Shown: one piece after another, positions 22,875 to 35,615 of the stretch
How positions within the stretch are numbered: the stretch's first letter is position 1
Layout of the letters: each line of letters starts with the position of its first letter
Assembly (NCBI GenBank): GCA_905221605.1
Contig: CAJNDS010002413.1
Coordinates: 551,042 to 615,041 of the forward strand
Length of the DNA stretch: 64,000 nt
Origin: Symbiodinium natans
Lineage: Eukaryota; Sar; Dinophyceae; Suessiales; Symbiodiniaceae
Direction of reading: 5' to 3'
The notes under the pieces: generated by a model
The model's input: the letters and a program-made list of their open reading frames with translations, nothing else
Database searches by the model: none
Told to the model about the DNA's origin: nothing
Position numbers and translations under genes: made by a program

Positions 22875-23333
22875 ACCAAAGGGCATCATCACCATAGTCA
22901 TCACGATCTTCCTCTTCAACATTATCACCACCATCACCATCATCATTGCCGTCATCGTAGTAGCAGTAGCAGTAACAATGTGGCAGTATGGCCGTGTGGC
23001 AATGTTGGCAATGTGGCAGTGTGGCAGAGTAGCAGTGTAGCAGTGTAGCAGTGTAGCAGTGTCAGTGTAGCAGTGTCAGTGTAACAGTAACAGTGTAGCA
23101 GTAGCGGTGCAGCAGTAGCAGTGCAGCAGTAGCAGTGTTGCAGTAGCAGTGTGGCAGCAGCAGTGTAGCAGTAGCAGTGCCAGTAGCAGTGTAGCCGTAG
23201 CAGTGTAGCAGCAGCAGAGTTGCAGAGTAGAGAGTAGCAGAGTAGCAGAGCAGCAGAGTAGCAGAGTAGCAGAGTAGCAGAGTAGCAGAGTAGCAGAGTA
23301 GCAGAGTAGCAGAGTAGCAGAGTAGCAGTACAA
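22875..23333 (+). repeat. CAT-rich then (GCAGT/AGTA)n minisatellite
   Basis: 22875-22950 is CAT/CAC trinucleotide-rich. From 22970 to 23333 there are AGCAGTGT, AGTAGCAG and AGAGTAGC units of 6-9 bp. Long Leu/Tyr/Ser frames on the minus strand are artefacts. Confidence 0.85.
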
Positions 23334-23538
23334 AAGCAAGAGCAGTAGCAGTAGGATTACGGTAGTAGGCAGTAGAGTAGGAGGTTTGTCCTAGGTAGTA
23401 AGTAGTAAGTAGGTGCAATAACGGCAATAGTGATGATAACAATAATCGTCGTCGTCGTCGTAGTAGTAGTACCCCGCGCGTTGGTAGGAGGACCTGAGTG
23501 CTTTTGCTCGGCTTCGTGTTTCGCCTCGCTTTGGGATG

Positions 23539-23815
23539 GTGGGTGGGGGGGGGGAGAGGGGGGAGGAGGGGGGGGATAAGAACGTCATTCATATTGCGTC
23601 CATGCACAACCGACTGGTATTTACAGCGTTTTCGCCTTTTTGTACAACATACTGCACAAGGATGTGGAACAGGAAAATCTGTCACTAGCGTCCATGCTTT
23701 TCGCGACCATGCCCAAAACACAGCTATTTACAGCGTTTTATTCCCCAAGCACTCGTACTTACAGCGTTGTCGCTTGTTTGTGCAACATACTGCGCAAGGA
23801 TGCGGAGCAAGAAAA
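23539..23815 (+). repeat. G-rich tract plus dispersed repeat, copy B
   Basis: A G-rich tract (23539-23575) is followed by GGATAAGAACGTCATTCATATTGCGTCCATG and then the GTATTTACAGCG and GAAAATCTGTCACTAGCGTCCATGC modules seen at 15864-16186, in the same order and orientation. Confidence 0.8.
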
Positions 23816-24010
23816 CCCCGAGTCTTGAATCCTAATCACACCACAAATCCACGACCCCCAAAGTAGTTCGGCCGTGCATCTGCGATGTCTCTTAAAGATG
23901 GGAGAAGCACGAAACACCGAGAGGGTGCTCACTTTTCGACTAGGACAACAAGCGAATGTACCCAGGGCCTCCTACCAACGCGCGTCCTAGTAGTAGCAGC
24001 AGGGTATTCT

Positions 24011-24985
<975 letters not shown>

Positions 24986-25098
24986 AGGTGATCATGCGAT
25001 CATGCAATTGAGGTTGTTTTGCGAGCTAGGTTGTTGTTGTGGCGGCGTTGTGTTGTATATGGTGATAAACCTGGAAGCTGGAATGTCTTAGACCTTGC

Positions 25099-25830
25099 AT
25101 GCTACTCGCTTGCCGCTGCCAGCGCCATGAGTCTCCAGCACGGGTAGGGTGCAGTGCGTCCATGCACGTGCCGTCCTCATGCGACGCGGAGGTTGAACAA
25201 GGCCTCGAACAGGAAGGCCAGGAAGGCCAGGAAGGCCAGGAAGGCCAGGTAGAAGACCCCGGTTCAGCTGGAGGACAGCATGTCCCTCGTGCTCCAACAG
25301 CCGCCAGTTCCAGCAAGCCACACCCCCCCGGTTCGTGCGAACCGTGCGTGTTCTTCGCATCTTTGGCTGGCTGTCAGATGGGTGGCTGCCAATTCTGTCA
25401 TATTCACAAAGATAGGTTGGAGGCCAATCTGCAGAGACCCGGAAAGCAGATTCGTGTCCGGCTGAAGAGGACGGGTTGCCAAGAATCTTATTCTGCAAAT
25501 CGACAAGTCGAATACATCTTAAGCAAGACCAGCAACACGAAGCCGACAGGACCATGCACAACCTCCTGCAAGCTCGAGAGACCTCGCCGGACAGGGCCCA
25601 CGAGGAGTTGCAGCGCTGGGCGCGGGGCAGCTGCTTTGCGCGAAACCTTCTGGCAGGCCCGGGGAGCAAAGCTGCTCAACATCTCCTGCTTCCTAGCAGT
25701 CCTAGCAGTTGCTGGTCCCGCTATCAGAACTGTGGTAGCGAGTGAGTTCAAAGAGCAATGCAGAGGCTACCTGGACCGAGAAGGACAAGAGCACGTCGAA
25801 CAACAGGGATTGAACAGCACCTTACACTGA
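25099..25830 (+). CDS. CCCH zinc-finger protein
   Basis: ATG at 25099. The N-terminal part includes an EGQ-rich run encoded by a ten-base AGGAAGGCCA minisatellite (about 25205-25250). Then comes GSCEPCVFFASLAGCQMGGC followed by QFCHIHKD: Cys spacing and the CHIHK end match the CCCH fingers that are very common in dinoflagellates, followed by the usual basic stretch (PGKQIRVRLKR). Such fingers bind RNA; the partner here is unknown. After about 25490 two frames compete (the continuing one, and a helical one at 25510-25745 containing DRAHEELQRWARGS), so an intron near 25490-25510 is likely and the stop at 25830 is uncertain. Confidence 0.6.
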   Translation: MLLACRCQRHESPARVGCSASMHVPSSCDAEVEQGLEQEGQEGQEGQEGQVEDPGSAGGQHVPRAPTAASSSKPHPPGSCEPCVFFASLAGCQMGGCQFCHIHKDRLEANLQRPGKQIRVRLKRTGCQESYSANRQVEYILSKTSNTKPTGPCTTSCKLERPRRTGPTRSCSAGRGAAALRETFWQARGAKLLNISCFLAVLAVAGPAIRTVVASEFKEQCRGYLDREGQEHVEQQGLNSTLH

Positions 25831-28800
25831 CAGGTACTTATGTTTCTTCTTGCGTTTCAGGGGGAAGGTTAGCACAGGTTTACATTCAGAGTCACTGCAT
25901 TCCCGGCCCCGTGCTGAGGAATCCATGTCCAAGATCAGACTTTGCCAAGCACAAACCTCAGCTCATGACTTGGCTTGCGGCGGTGGTTTGAGGTTTCCCC
26001 CATCTCCGACTTGACTTTAGGGTTGGCTTGAGGGTTTAGGGTTTAGCCCGCGGTGCATGGCGGATTTAGGGTTGGGTAGGGCTTCAGGGCTGAGGGTTCC
26101 GTGGAGGGTTTTGGGGGCGGCCCCGGCCCCCACCCCCCCGCCCCGCCGGTCGTGGTGTGAAAGCTTTGCGTTTAGGGTTGGCGGCGGGGTGGGTGGGGGA
26201 GGGAGTGGAAGCTGTGGGGGGAGGTCAGTGTCACAAGATGCGGATGCTGCCAGATGCTATGGTGGATATTTTTTCCCCTGCAGAGAGTCGTGTCGTGCGT
26301 CTTCGGATCTGAAGATGAAGTCCGTGCGTGTTGTCTCAAGTGGGACACAGGCGTCCGCAGTTGCAAGTCCAAGCGATGGCAGTAGTTGTAGAGCTTGTGA
26401 ATGCCTACTCTAGTGGCTCAGGTCGTGTTTCGGATGCCGAGCTCTTCTCCTTCCTGAAAGGTGTGCCGTTGTCACTCTAGCCGACGGAAGTGCTTGCTGC
26501 TGGTTCGTCTACTAATCGATGTTGTCGGCGGCAGGGTGGCCTACCGTCCACTAATGTTCCAAGTTTCACTCTTGGGTTCTGGGTCTTGGTTGGCTACGGC
26601 CAACCAGGGTTCACGGTCCCGATGTTCCATTATTTCGCCAATCCTCCAGGGATGTGAAAACAACGTGTTGCACCAGGCATTGGACTACCTCCAGGAGTAG
26701 TAGAACTCAACGATAAGGCATGGTCGAACAGTTGGTTGTGCTTTGGAGGAATGCTAGAAGGAAGGGGCAAGCACATGTTGACCGGGGCTTGGCTGCTCAA
26801 AGTTGCATCTCACCATCGCACTGAATCAACTCAAGATCCTTGTGTCTACTTAGTTATGTGGACCTTTACGCTCCGTAACATCTTCGTGATTGATCTTGTT
26901 GCTCCCGTGACTCTCGTGTGCTTTGGTGCTACGAAGTTGTCTGGTGCTGGCTGTTGTGACGGTATTCAAGCCGAGATTGCAGCAAGCCGGGCGCATCCCT
27001 GATGCTCCCGAGTAGGCCATGCCGTTCATGCTTTTATTGCAAGACCTCCCTCCGTTCCATTGAGCACGGGGATATCTTGTGCGTGCATATGGAGCGGTCA
27101 CCTTCAGGATGTTAATCCTTCTGAGTTCATCTGCCAGCCTGCCTCGGCCACAGGGGTGTCATGTTGTGTAGCGTAACAAATTCAACAGAGATGGGAATAT
27201 AGGTAGCAGTGTGTGAACGCAATGTTCAGAAAAGCTCTGTTCACAACAGCTCTGGCAGCACCTGTGTGGACTTGATCGTCGGCTGAGCTCGGGAAGTCCT
27301 CGTGAGAAGTCCCATAGTTCCATCAGGGAGCTAAGCCCAGTGGCTCCGCTGGCTGTCCCAGGCAATTTGTACACATTGTACAGGCTTGTTGCCAATCTTC
27401 TCGCGGTCTACTCAGGAGTCGTTTTGTCCACATCGATCACCATGCTCAGCACCACAATTTGTAGACTTGCTTCTTTGCGCCCGATGGCGTGCCCCAAAAT
27501 ATCGCTCCGAGAGATCCTGTGAGCAGCATTTGTGTGATCATTTCTGTACAGGTCACAAGGTCATGCGCGCACTCCATCGATTTGTCGGTCTGTGCTTTGT
27601 AGCACGATCGAACCGAGATGAGCTCGGTTTGAGAAGGTGCGAGCAAGTGTGGCGGCAGCAGAAGCCGATCTTCAGGATTGGCGCATGGATAGCATGACGA
27701 GTATTCTCACCCCCCGTTGCTTTTGCAGTTCACGTGATCGCAACACAAGGCGGCAATTGTTACTGCGGGTGAAGCAGCGGGGAAGGAGCGGACAAAGCAT
27801 AACGAGCTGAATGGCTCTCGTTCTTCTGGCTCCTCAAGCAGTCCTGCGAATACAAATTATATTCAGCCGCAGACGAGGGTAGCAGAAGAGCTGAAAACGT
27901 CGCGGCTCTGTAAAGCTGGTTGGTAATATTTGATGCCCTGGCCTTTGAGAAGCCGTCATTGTCACGAAAGGCACCGAAGCATGATTTGGTCATAACCCTT
28001 AGCATCATGGGCAGTTGATGTAGGGAGTTTCGAGGCGAGGAAGGTGACCTTACATGTTTGTTTCGGGCGAGGCCAAAATGATGCAGAGCTGTAGGAATCT
28101 TCGGGTTCAACGGCCCTGCACATTCCCGGGCGCAAACGTTTCATCCCTTAATGTCCAGTATAGCGTGTAAGCTGGCCTTCTCTTCGTCACCGCGTCACTC
28201 CGCAGTTCTGGAAGTCCCAGCTCGAGGGCGTCTGTGCACCTCGCCCTGCTCTCGGTTGATGGTGCAGGGAGGTGCAGGGTCCCAGGTGCCACGAATCACG
28301 AAAATCACGCAAGGTCAAAATTTTGGTGAATCCACTGCCTGGCCATCTTGGCCATGCTTCATGAATTTGATCTTCATCGACGCATGTTCTTGACTGTGAT
28401 CTCCACGACCAAAGAAAGCCGCAAAAACGCTCTCGACATGAAATGCTAAATCGGATTGCTCAGAATGGAGCAGCTTATGCGGCTTCAACAAAATCACTTC
28501 GCGTGTCAGTGTGGGCAGAGCACGCAGAAATGCCGAACCAAGGCCTGCACGGGACACGTGCGCACAGGCAAGGCGGAATAGTAGTGTCAAGGATTGAAAC
28601 TTCAGGTTGACGTCTTCCCTTTAATTTGAAAGGCTCATGGGATCCTACCGGAATTCCCCCCCCCCCCCCCCACCCCAATAGTAGTGTGTACAAAAACTAG
28701 GCCAAGACCACCAAATTGGCATTGGAACTTTCGGGTATTCAGGGCTTGAAGCACCAAGAGCTGTATTTACTTGAAGAGCATGCTGCGCACTGTAATGCTT

Positions 28801-28865
28801 CGTGCGTTCAGAGTGCATCAGTGACGGTCTGTTCTGCTGTAGTAGAGCTGTCGTTCCACGTCAGG
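25831..28865. other. No recognisable gene; TTTAGGG motifs and exon-like frames
   Basis: Scattered GGGTTTAGGG motifs at 26020-26190 with G/C-rich spacers. A frame after ttttcccctgcag (26284) contains SCVFGSEDEVRACCLKWD. A frame at 28151-28393 contains CTSPCSRLMVQGGAGSQVPR. A C14 run lies at 28658-28671. No domain is recognised. Confidence 0.3.
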
Positions 28866-29068
28866 TTCCAGAAGAGGAGCAAAAAGCCGAACTGCTGGCC
28901 CTTTTGTCGCGTGAGTACCGCAGGACCGGCTTGGGAAAGGGTACACTGCGACAAGTGAGACTCAGACTTCGTCTCAACTGCAGGTTGGGCGAGAAGATGC
29001 CGAAGGGCTTGAAGATTGCCTCGGTGTACACGCTATCCGCACACTTGGAGATGCTAATGAGGCTTTGA
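28866..29068 (+). CDS. Gene fragment, paralogue A (LGE-MP-GLK type)
   Basis: Contains EEEQKAELLALLSREYRR and, after a ctgcag, LGEKMPKGLKIASVYTL with HLEML near the stop. The same two modules occur in the same order at 31603-31900, which supports coding origin and duplication. Function unknown. Confidence 0.4.
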
Positions 29069-29697
29069 TGCTGTGAGTAGTCAAGTAGTTTATGGCCCTC
29101 GAATCTTCCCATCGCATCCCATCGGTCCTCCATTGCCAGACTCGTTGCTGAGCGCATTTTGTTCTGGGCTTACCTTCGGGTACATGTATATATGTGTACA
29201 AAGAGATCTCCGTTGAATTGAACTCTAGTTAGATTCATGTGCGTGAAATTCAGCCCAGAGTGGAGCAGACTGGCGTGCATAATTCAGTGTACAGAGGACC
29301 TCTGTCCAGTTCACGCAGGGCTCTGATTTTGGCAGGGACGCGAGACACGTCTTGCGGCTCTGCGCACCCTTTTGCCGCCCTAAAGACTAGGCAATCTGCG
29401 TGAAACTTCAGGTCCGAACCTCCAAGCAGGGGAAAACAAAAGAAAGCCCGGGACGATGGGCTCCAGGATGCCGCACTTTGCTAGAAGCCGAGAAGCCTGT
29501 AGGAGCAAAACGCTGCAAGGCTTCGGGCCTTGTCACCTGCCCCTCTCGATCCGCAGCTATCGCCAACGCAACTGCCAGGGTCGCGATTTGCTGTTGAGAG
29601 TTAGTTCGAGATGTTCTGCTGCGGCAGCAAGTCTTCCGTGGAGGACTGGCAAGAACTTTTGCTTTAGTGGCAAACTTTTCAGGGGCGCCATGCAGGA
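29069..29697. other. Nothing identifiable
   Basis: Unique sequence; no domain, repeat or RNA gene is seen. Confidence 0.35.
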
Positions 29698-29955
29698 ATG
29701 TCAAATATGTCAAGAAGGTCGCACTTTGACGACTCCAAAGTGGGTCGGGAGTCGGGAGTCGGGAGTCGGGAGTCGGGAGTCGGGAGTCGGGAGTCGGGCC
29801 TCAAAACATCGGAGGAGCCCCAGCGCCTGACCGATTATGAGCTGGCTGCACGGCTGCAAGCCCAGGAGGACAGGACAGGACGAGCTGGACGAGCTGGACG
29901 AGCAGGCAAGGGATGCAAAAAGACTCGGAAAAGACTCCGCGCATCTTTTCATTGA
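29698..29955 (+). CDS. Exon-like ORF with LTDYELAARLQ motif
   Basis: The frame reads the 7-bp GTCGGGA array (29744-29798), then EEPQRLTDYELAARLQAQED and a Gly/Arg/Ala tail from an 11-bp GGACGAGCT repeat. L(T/S)DxExAxxLQ segments are common in RING-type ligase proteins, and just upstream another frame reads ECQICQEG, a possible RING start. A full RING was not found, so the family is only a suggestion. Confidence 0.3.
   Translation: MSNMSRRSHFDDSKVGRESGVGSRESGVGSRESGLKTSEEPQRLTDYELAARLQAQEDRTGRAGRAGRAGKGCKKTRKRLRASFH
29744..29798 (+). repeat. 7-bp minisatellite (GTCGGGA)n
   Basis: Eight consecutive units, nearly perfect. Confidence 0.95.
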
Positions 29956-31602
29956 GTTTTTTTTTCTCAGTTTCTTCCCCTTGGCAAGGCCGGCGCCGGG
30001 AAGGACAAGACTGGGGCACCGGCTCGCGTAGCCCTTAGATGCCCTGACGAAGCGAGGTGAGATGCCTTCCCAGTGTCACTAGAAGGGACCCCTGGCACTG
30101 TGAAGATGCATTTTTTGCAGTCGTCCCGCGAAGCTTGGGTTTTCATCTTTGATGTGTGCCTCATGGCATCTTGTCCGACCGATCGTGAGCCACTGCTCGC
30201 ATGTCTTCCGCTGTTGTCTATCACGTTCATCATCTTTCGTCCGCATCTTGCTTGATCTTGATGGACACTGTCGCACAATGTCGCAGAGTCGCACAGATCC
30301 TGCACGTGTTGCTGTGAGCAGATGACCTGTCACCCCAACCCGCCAACCCCGGAGAGTCCCGAAGCCCAAAGCGGACCAAAGCGGACCCAGGGCCGGGCAG
30401 CGCCTTGGGGGCGCGGCACAAGAGTCGGATCGGCGACAGTTGATGGCGGAGGAGCACAGAGAAACCCTCGAGACAATTCCGTGAAGCCTCGCGAAGCTTT
30501 TCTAACCAACGACAAGAAAGGGGCAAAGATTCAGGTATGCTTGGGGGAGTTTTGGGCTTTGGAGTTTTGGTTGCTCCTGTGCCTGCGCGTGTCATCCAGT
30601 TCTGCACGGTATTTCGCTTCCAGTCATTGTGTAATGGTGAATCTTCGCTGGAACTAGCTGGGATTCCGGATCTGGTGAGATTTGTTTCAGGGCTTGAAGT
30701 CGTTCAGCCCTAACTCAGCCCTAACTAATTACAGTACAGTGGGATTGCTTCGGGGACAAGTTTTGGGCATCGTACGACAATTTCGGGTGGCTGGGTGGAC
30801 ACTAGTCAGGGTCTTTGCAGATCCGATATATTGTTGTGTTCGCGGAGGCACACCATTCTTTGTTTGGGAAGGCCCAACCTAAACGAGGGCCAGCGTGAAC
30901 AGCAGGCGGGCCACCCCTCTGTCGGTCTTCGGCCTGTGTTGCTCTCCAGGCAGCGCAGCGGCGGCAACTAGCTGCGGGGGGTATCTCGAAGGCCGCGCAT
31001 ACCAAGAGCCAGGGGTGAACCCGAAAAACGCAAGAACCCTCAACCCCGGAGGCTTAGTAGGGAAGGTTGGCGTATTATGATTTAGTTGTTCGATTGTGGC
31101 GCCTTCCTCGGCCGCTTGGTTTCAATGATGGCTACCCATCTGTTGCCCGGGTCGGGGCTTGTCCGTTGGGTCAGGCTCGTGCGGCTGAGCTCTCCGCAGA
31201 ACAGCAGAAAGCCGGGCCCCTAACGTGAAGGTGAAGCTGAATTGAAGCGCCTAGAATTCCTGAGGTTGACATCAACGGCTGGTGTGTGAAACAGTCCAAG
31301 TGGGCAGGTTTGCCACCCTCAGCACGGTGGATCACAAAGTCGTTGTGCACCCCATGATGCTGCAAGGAAACGAATGACCCAATGACCCACCGTTTTGACA
31401 TAAACTTAAACAACGTGGCTCAGGGGATCGGGGGGCTTTTCGTTGCAACGACAGAGCTTGACTTGGCCAAGCCCCAAGCCACTCGGAAGGTACTCCTTGC
31501 GAGTACTTCAAAATCTTCAAACGTTGGAGACCAGCAATATCCAGCAATAATGTAGCGGCAGTAGCGCCCCAAGAATGCCTTCAACGTGCCTTCAACATGC
31601 AG
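29956..31602. other. No recognisable gene
   Basis: A frame ending at AAGATTCAG|GTATGC (30535) could be an exon of the preceding fragment (contains REAFLTNDKKGAKIQ). Otherwise nothing is identified. Confidence 0.3.
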
Positions 31603-31900
31603 GCAGAGCTCATCGGGCGGCTGATGGAACAATACCGCAGGCCGTGGGCAGCTGTTGCGGTTGGAGTGCTCAATAAACTTGCATGCCATCTGGGGTTTCA
31701 GAACATGTGCAGACCTTCTGAAGCAGTGTAACACCTTCTAAACTTCTAGCACAACATGTCTCACTGGGGACATGGGGTTTAGAGTTTGGAAAACACGATG
31801 CAGGTTGGGTGAGGATATGCCCATGGGCCTGAAGCTGGGCTCCGTTGAGCAGTTAAAGAAGCACCTGGAGATGCTGAGAAGCCGCCGAGAAAGCCGCTGA
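31603..31900 (+). CDS. Gene fragment, paralogue B (LGE-MP-GLK type)
   Basis: First module after an aacatgcag acceptor at 31603: AELIGRLMEQYRRPWA, matching AELLALLSREYRR of paralogue A. Second module after cgatgcag at 31804: LGEDMPMGLKLGSVEQL with HLEMLR, then stop at 31898. The spacing between modules differs from copy A, as expected if introns diverged. Confidence 0.4.
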
Positions 31901-31938
31901 GAAAGCCGCTGAGAAAGCCGCTGAGAAAGCCGCTGAGA
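31877..31938 (+). repeat. 12-bp minisatellite (GAAAGCCGCTGA)n
   Basis: Five units; it contains the stop codon of paralogue B. Confidence 0.9.
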
Positions 31939-33192
31939 CGGTCCGAGACTCCGCCACTCCGCCAAGGCTAGGACCTTTGGATTGAGATGGTACAGAAGAA
32001 AAAAATGCTGAGAGCGACATAAAGGTGCTGCTCTCACCAACGTGCATGTGTAGAGAACGTGTACAGAGGACAGAGAACGTGTACAGAGAACGTGTACAGT
32101 GTGTTTTGTGTACAGGGCTGGTGCCACGCTGTTGCAGAGGGGCGCACCTATAGGGACATGAGATCCGCAGGTAAGCGCATGCGTTGTGCACTGGAGCCGT
32201 CGCGACGGCAATGATTGCCGAGGATCCTGCCATAGCCGGAAGGCCCGGAAGTGCCGATTTCTTTTTTCGGCTCCGAAGTCTAAAAAGTTGGCACTCCTTG
32301 CATCCCCTCGGACTATCCCAGCTTGTATCAATCCCTAATTCTCATCTTTGCCCTTCCTTCTTCAAAGGTGCCCCCGCAACCATCTGAGCCAGCTGCGCAG
32401 GCCGTGAGGGCATCGTGGCACGGCATTGTTTCCAACATCAGAACCGTAGCGCCCTCCCTCAGAAGCTTCCCGCACCTGCAATGCTGTTCTGGGACGCTCT
32501 CGCACCTTCGGAGAGGGAAATGGTAAACATGGTTTTGCGACGGCATTTGAGGCTAAGGCAAGGGGTTCGCATGAATGATTTGACAGATCGTTCGTGCCGT
32601 GGTGAAGGGATTCGGCGTTTTTTCGGCGGGTCAGCATGTCCTTAGGTTGCCATTTGCTGGCATTTCACAGTTATGGCCAATGTGGTTGACACGTGTGTCG
32701 AGACTTCTTGATTCTCGGAACGCTGGCCGGCAAATTCCGGCATCCAGCACAGGTCCGTGTGCACTTTTCTTCGAAGACTCGACCAGTTGCTCCGCTCGGC
32801 CCCTGGGAGCAGTAGGACTCAGTATAAGACTCAGTAGGAGAGCCAATGTTTGTGGTTTCCTGGTGGCGCTCTGCACGATGGCTGCCGTTCTGTGCTCGGG
32901 AAGCTAGGCCCTAGGCCCTAGGCCATGCTTGAAGTGGTTTGAGCGTGCTCTAAAGTCTTACTGTGAGCTGCTTGCCAAAAGGTTTGACGATGGTTGACGT
33001 AATTGAGGCTCATGTTGGCGGGACTTCCGGCATCTATGCAAGGCCCGGTCCAGTTCTGGAAGTGTTTCGCCCTCTCAACTGCTGTCCGCACGTTCTGAGG
33101 TCTTAACACTTAGAGCTTGAACTTTGGTCGCGACCATTCCTTCATGTGCCAGTATCGTTGATGGCAAACTCTCCATGACTTGTCCATCCCTA
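31939..33192. other. No recognisable gene
   Basis: Short GAACGTGTACAGAG direct repeats at 32055-32100 and (TAGGCCC)3 at 32905. A frame after tcaaag (32367) contains PPQPSEPAAQAVRASWHG but has no known domain. Confidence 0.3.
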
Positions 33193-33307
33193 CAGTGAAC
33201 TCCAGAAAGTTGGAACATCCTTATCCCCATGCCCCAAAAGGTATAAGAGAAGGGAATCCCAGCTCTAGTCATCCTTAAACCATGTTCCAACTTTCTGGAG
33301 TTTACTG
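33193..33307. mobile_element. 115-bp Tc1/mariner-like MITE
   Basis: The left end CAGTGAACTCCAGAAAGTTG (continuing to GGAACAT) and the right end are inverted copies over 25 bp with one mismatch. Each end is flanked by TA (33191-33192 and 33308-33309), the target duplication of the Tc1/mariner superfamily, whose ends typically start CAGT. The interior of about 63 bp has no coding capacity. It would be mobilised by a transposase elsewhere. Confidence 0.75.
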
Positions 33308-35615
33308 TAAAGTTGCTCACGTGAACCTGCGAAATACGGAGCTTTGATGCTTGTGATGAAAAAGGCTGTCGATAAACGGCATCGGCCACTTATTGGTGCA
33401 GAATCGATAAGGTTTCCTGCCGCCATCGGGTCCCAAGGCCCCAGTGTGGCAGAGCCAACTTTGGTCTGATGGCTTCGGGATGCTTTGGGCATATTCCGCA
33501 AGGCACAAAGCAAACATGCCTAAACTGCATATGTGCGCAACGCATCATAGCAACAGCTGATAACATGTACGCCAGGCGAGTTGTGGGCCCTTAACCCAAA
33601 CTTGCTTGTTGCGCCATGCGCCGACGAACTGATCCTATTGCAGCGGAGGCCACATTCTGTGGAGGGGATTTCAAGGTGGAAGCATGCGCGTTGCAGCTTA
33701 GGCTTGAGGCTGGCTGCTTCGGCGTTGATGCAGGTTCATGCAGGTTCACTCGGTTGTTTGTGTCATGGCATGTCACCTGGACTTGATCTGCCGACGCCCA
33801 AGATAAGAGCAAGAACACCTTCAATGCGGACACCTGAGCTCCTGGCAACCGATTACATCAAATGTGTTTTTCCAGGCTAGTGGATGTCAAATGGCCGCAT
33901 CTTGTTTGTGAATCTCTCATAGGTGCAACGGCCATCAATGGCCCGAAACATCTCAGGCCACTTCAAGCACTTCCAGCATTTGAACCAGCTTGCAGCTCAC
34001 AAAAGCTCACATGAGACCCCGGTCCCTGATCGCTTCTTCCCAAAGAGGCGCGCGCCTCCGCTGCAGACCGAGGCCCAGGCCCGGGCGCCTGTGCCAAGCG
34101 CCGGCCCATGGCCCAAAGGGCTCGTGAGATCTCGTGAGATCAGCCTGTGCCAATTTATGTCAATTTCGCAAATTGCAAATGTATGCAAATGTCAGGGGCA
34201 AATCAGGTTGAGCGTATGGGGGATGGCACACTCCGGCAACACCAACGAAGGTCTCCGGCCTTTGTAGAATCCCCTTCCTCGAACCCCGTTTCGGTCGAAG
34301 CCTTGAACTGGAGAAGGGTTTTTTGCGTGATAGTTGCCACTAAGTAGACCACCTGGGGTCCAGTGAAACAGTGGTGAACGCGTGGCCCACGGCCACGGAC
34401 ACGAGATGCACCGGCTTGTTGAGGTCATGGCCGCTTTTCCATCGGCGGCGCCGGCGACGCCCCGCCAGGTGCAGAGGGGGAAGCAGGGAAGCACGTTGGT
34501 CTTAGTGCGAACGGGAGCGAGGTGGCACATGGTGGCACTGCGAAATGCGAATGCACGACAGGGAACGAGAAAGCGGATGGGACCGATGTGGGAGCGCGAT
34601 TTCAACGAACGCAGACAGGAGACCAAGGCGAGCTCGCCAAGTGCCGTCGGGATACCAAAGCTGGTGTTTTTTTATGGTGAACATCTTGACCCCCGAAAAC
34701 CGTTCCCATGCCTAGGCAACGGCGCCATTTCGACCCAAAACGAGCTTCGCGCTGAGGTGAGAGCCACGGAGCGCACTGCGCATCAACAGTGCATCAACCC
34801 AATCCTTCTTGCCATAATGCCGGAGGCTAGGGTAAATATTAGGTGCTGCTCGAAACAGGCAAGCCGGCGCGCACACGCAAACTCACAAACACCCAATGCA
34901 AAACCCTGTTTGGAGAGTTTTTGTCTCACAGTTCTCGACTCGAGGCCGGCGAGACCGCGAATCCGTGGGGCCGATGGGTACCCGCGGGTTGGCAGCAAAG
35001 TCCATGAGCTGCTCCGAAAGGCGAGGCGAGTCTTTTCGGTACTTGGGTAAAGCGACTCTTGGAGGGGGGGCTCACTGGCTCACTGAAGGTGTGGGGAGAG
35101 ATCTGCAGCTCACCACACAGCCGAGCGCGGCTTTTGGCTTTAAACTCGGAGAGGATGTGATGGTGGATGTGCCGTCTCTGCACACAGAGATTTCCGAGAA
35201 AGCCGAGCAGGCCATCTGCTTTTTGAGTGCTTAGTTACTTTGACTTTGCACCAGGTTTTTCAGCTTGGACCCGGGATGTGTTCAGCAACTAGTTGAAAGA
35301 CAATGCTTTGGGTTTTGTTCTTTTACTTGTTCAGACTGAAGATCAATCAAGGCAGCAGCCTGCAAACGAACAAGACTCAGCGAACCATCCCCAAACCTTC
35401 CCCCAGCAACGTCTGCAGCTTACGTTTAGACAAAGGGTTCTGGGACGGATTTCGGCTCAGATCTCATGAGCCCAAACGACTGCCCAACCCCGCTTGCAAG
35501 CTGCGCCCGTGCAACAGGGCGGTCCCATATCCATCAACTTCAGTAGTGAGGCGAGAAACCTTTTTGCTGAGAAGGAGATGTAGCTACATACCGTACACGA
35601 TCAGAAGCAGATGGC
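33308..35615. other. No recognisable gene; basic ORF at 34382-35050
   Basis: A 222-codon + frame at 34382-35050 is Arg/Ala-rich and without known domain; it may be partly chance. Nothing else is identified. Confidence 0.3.
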
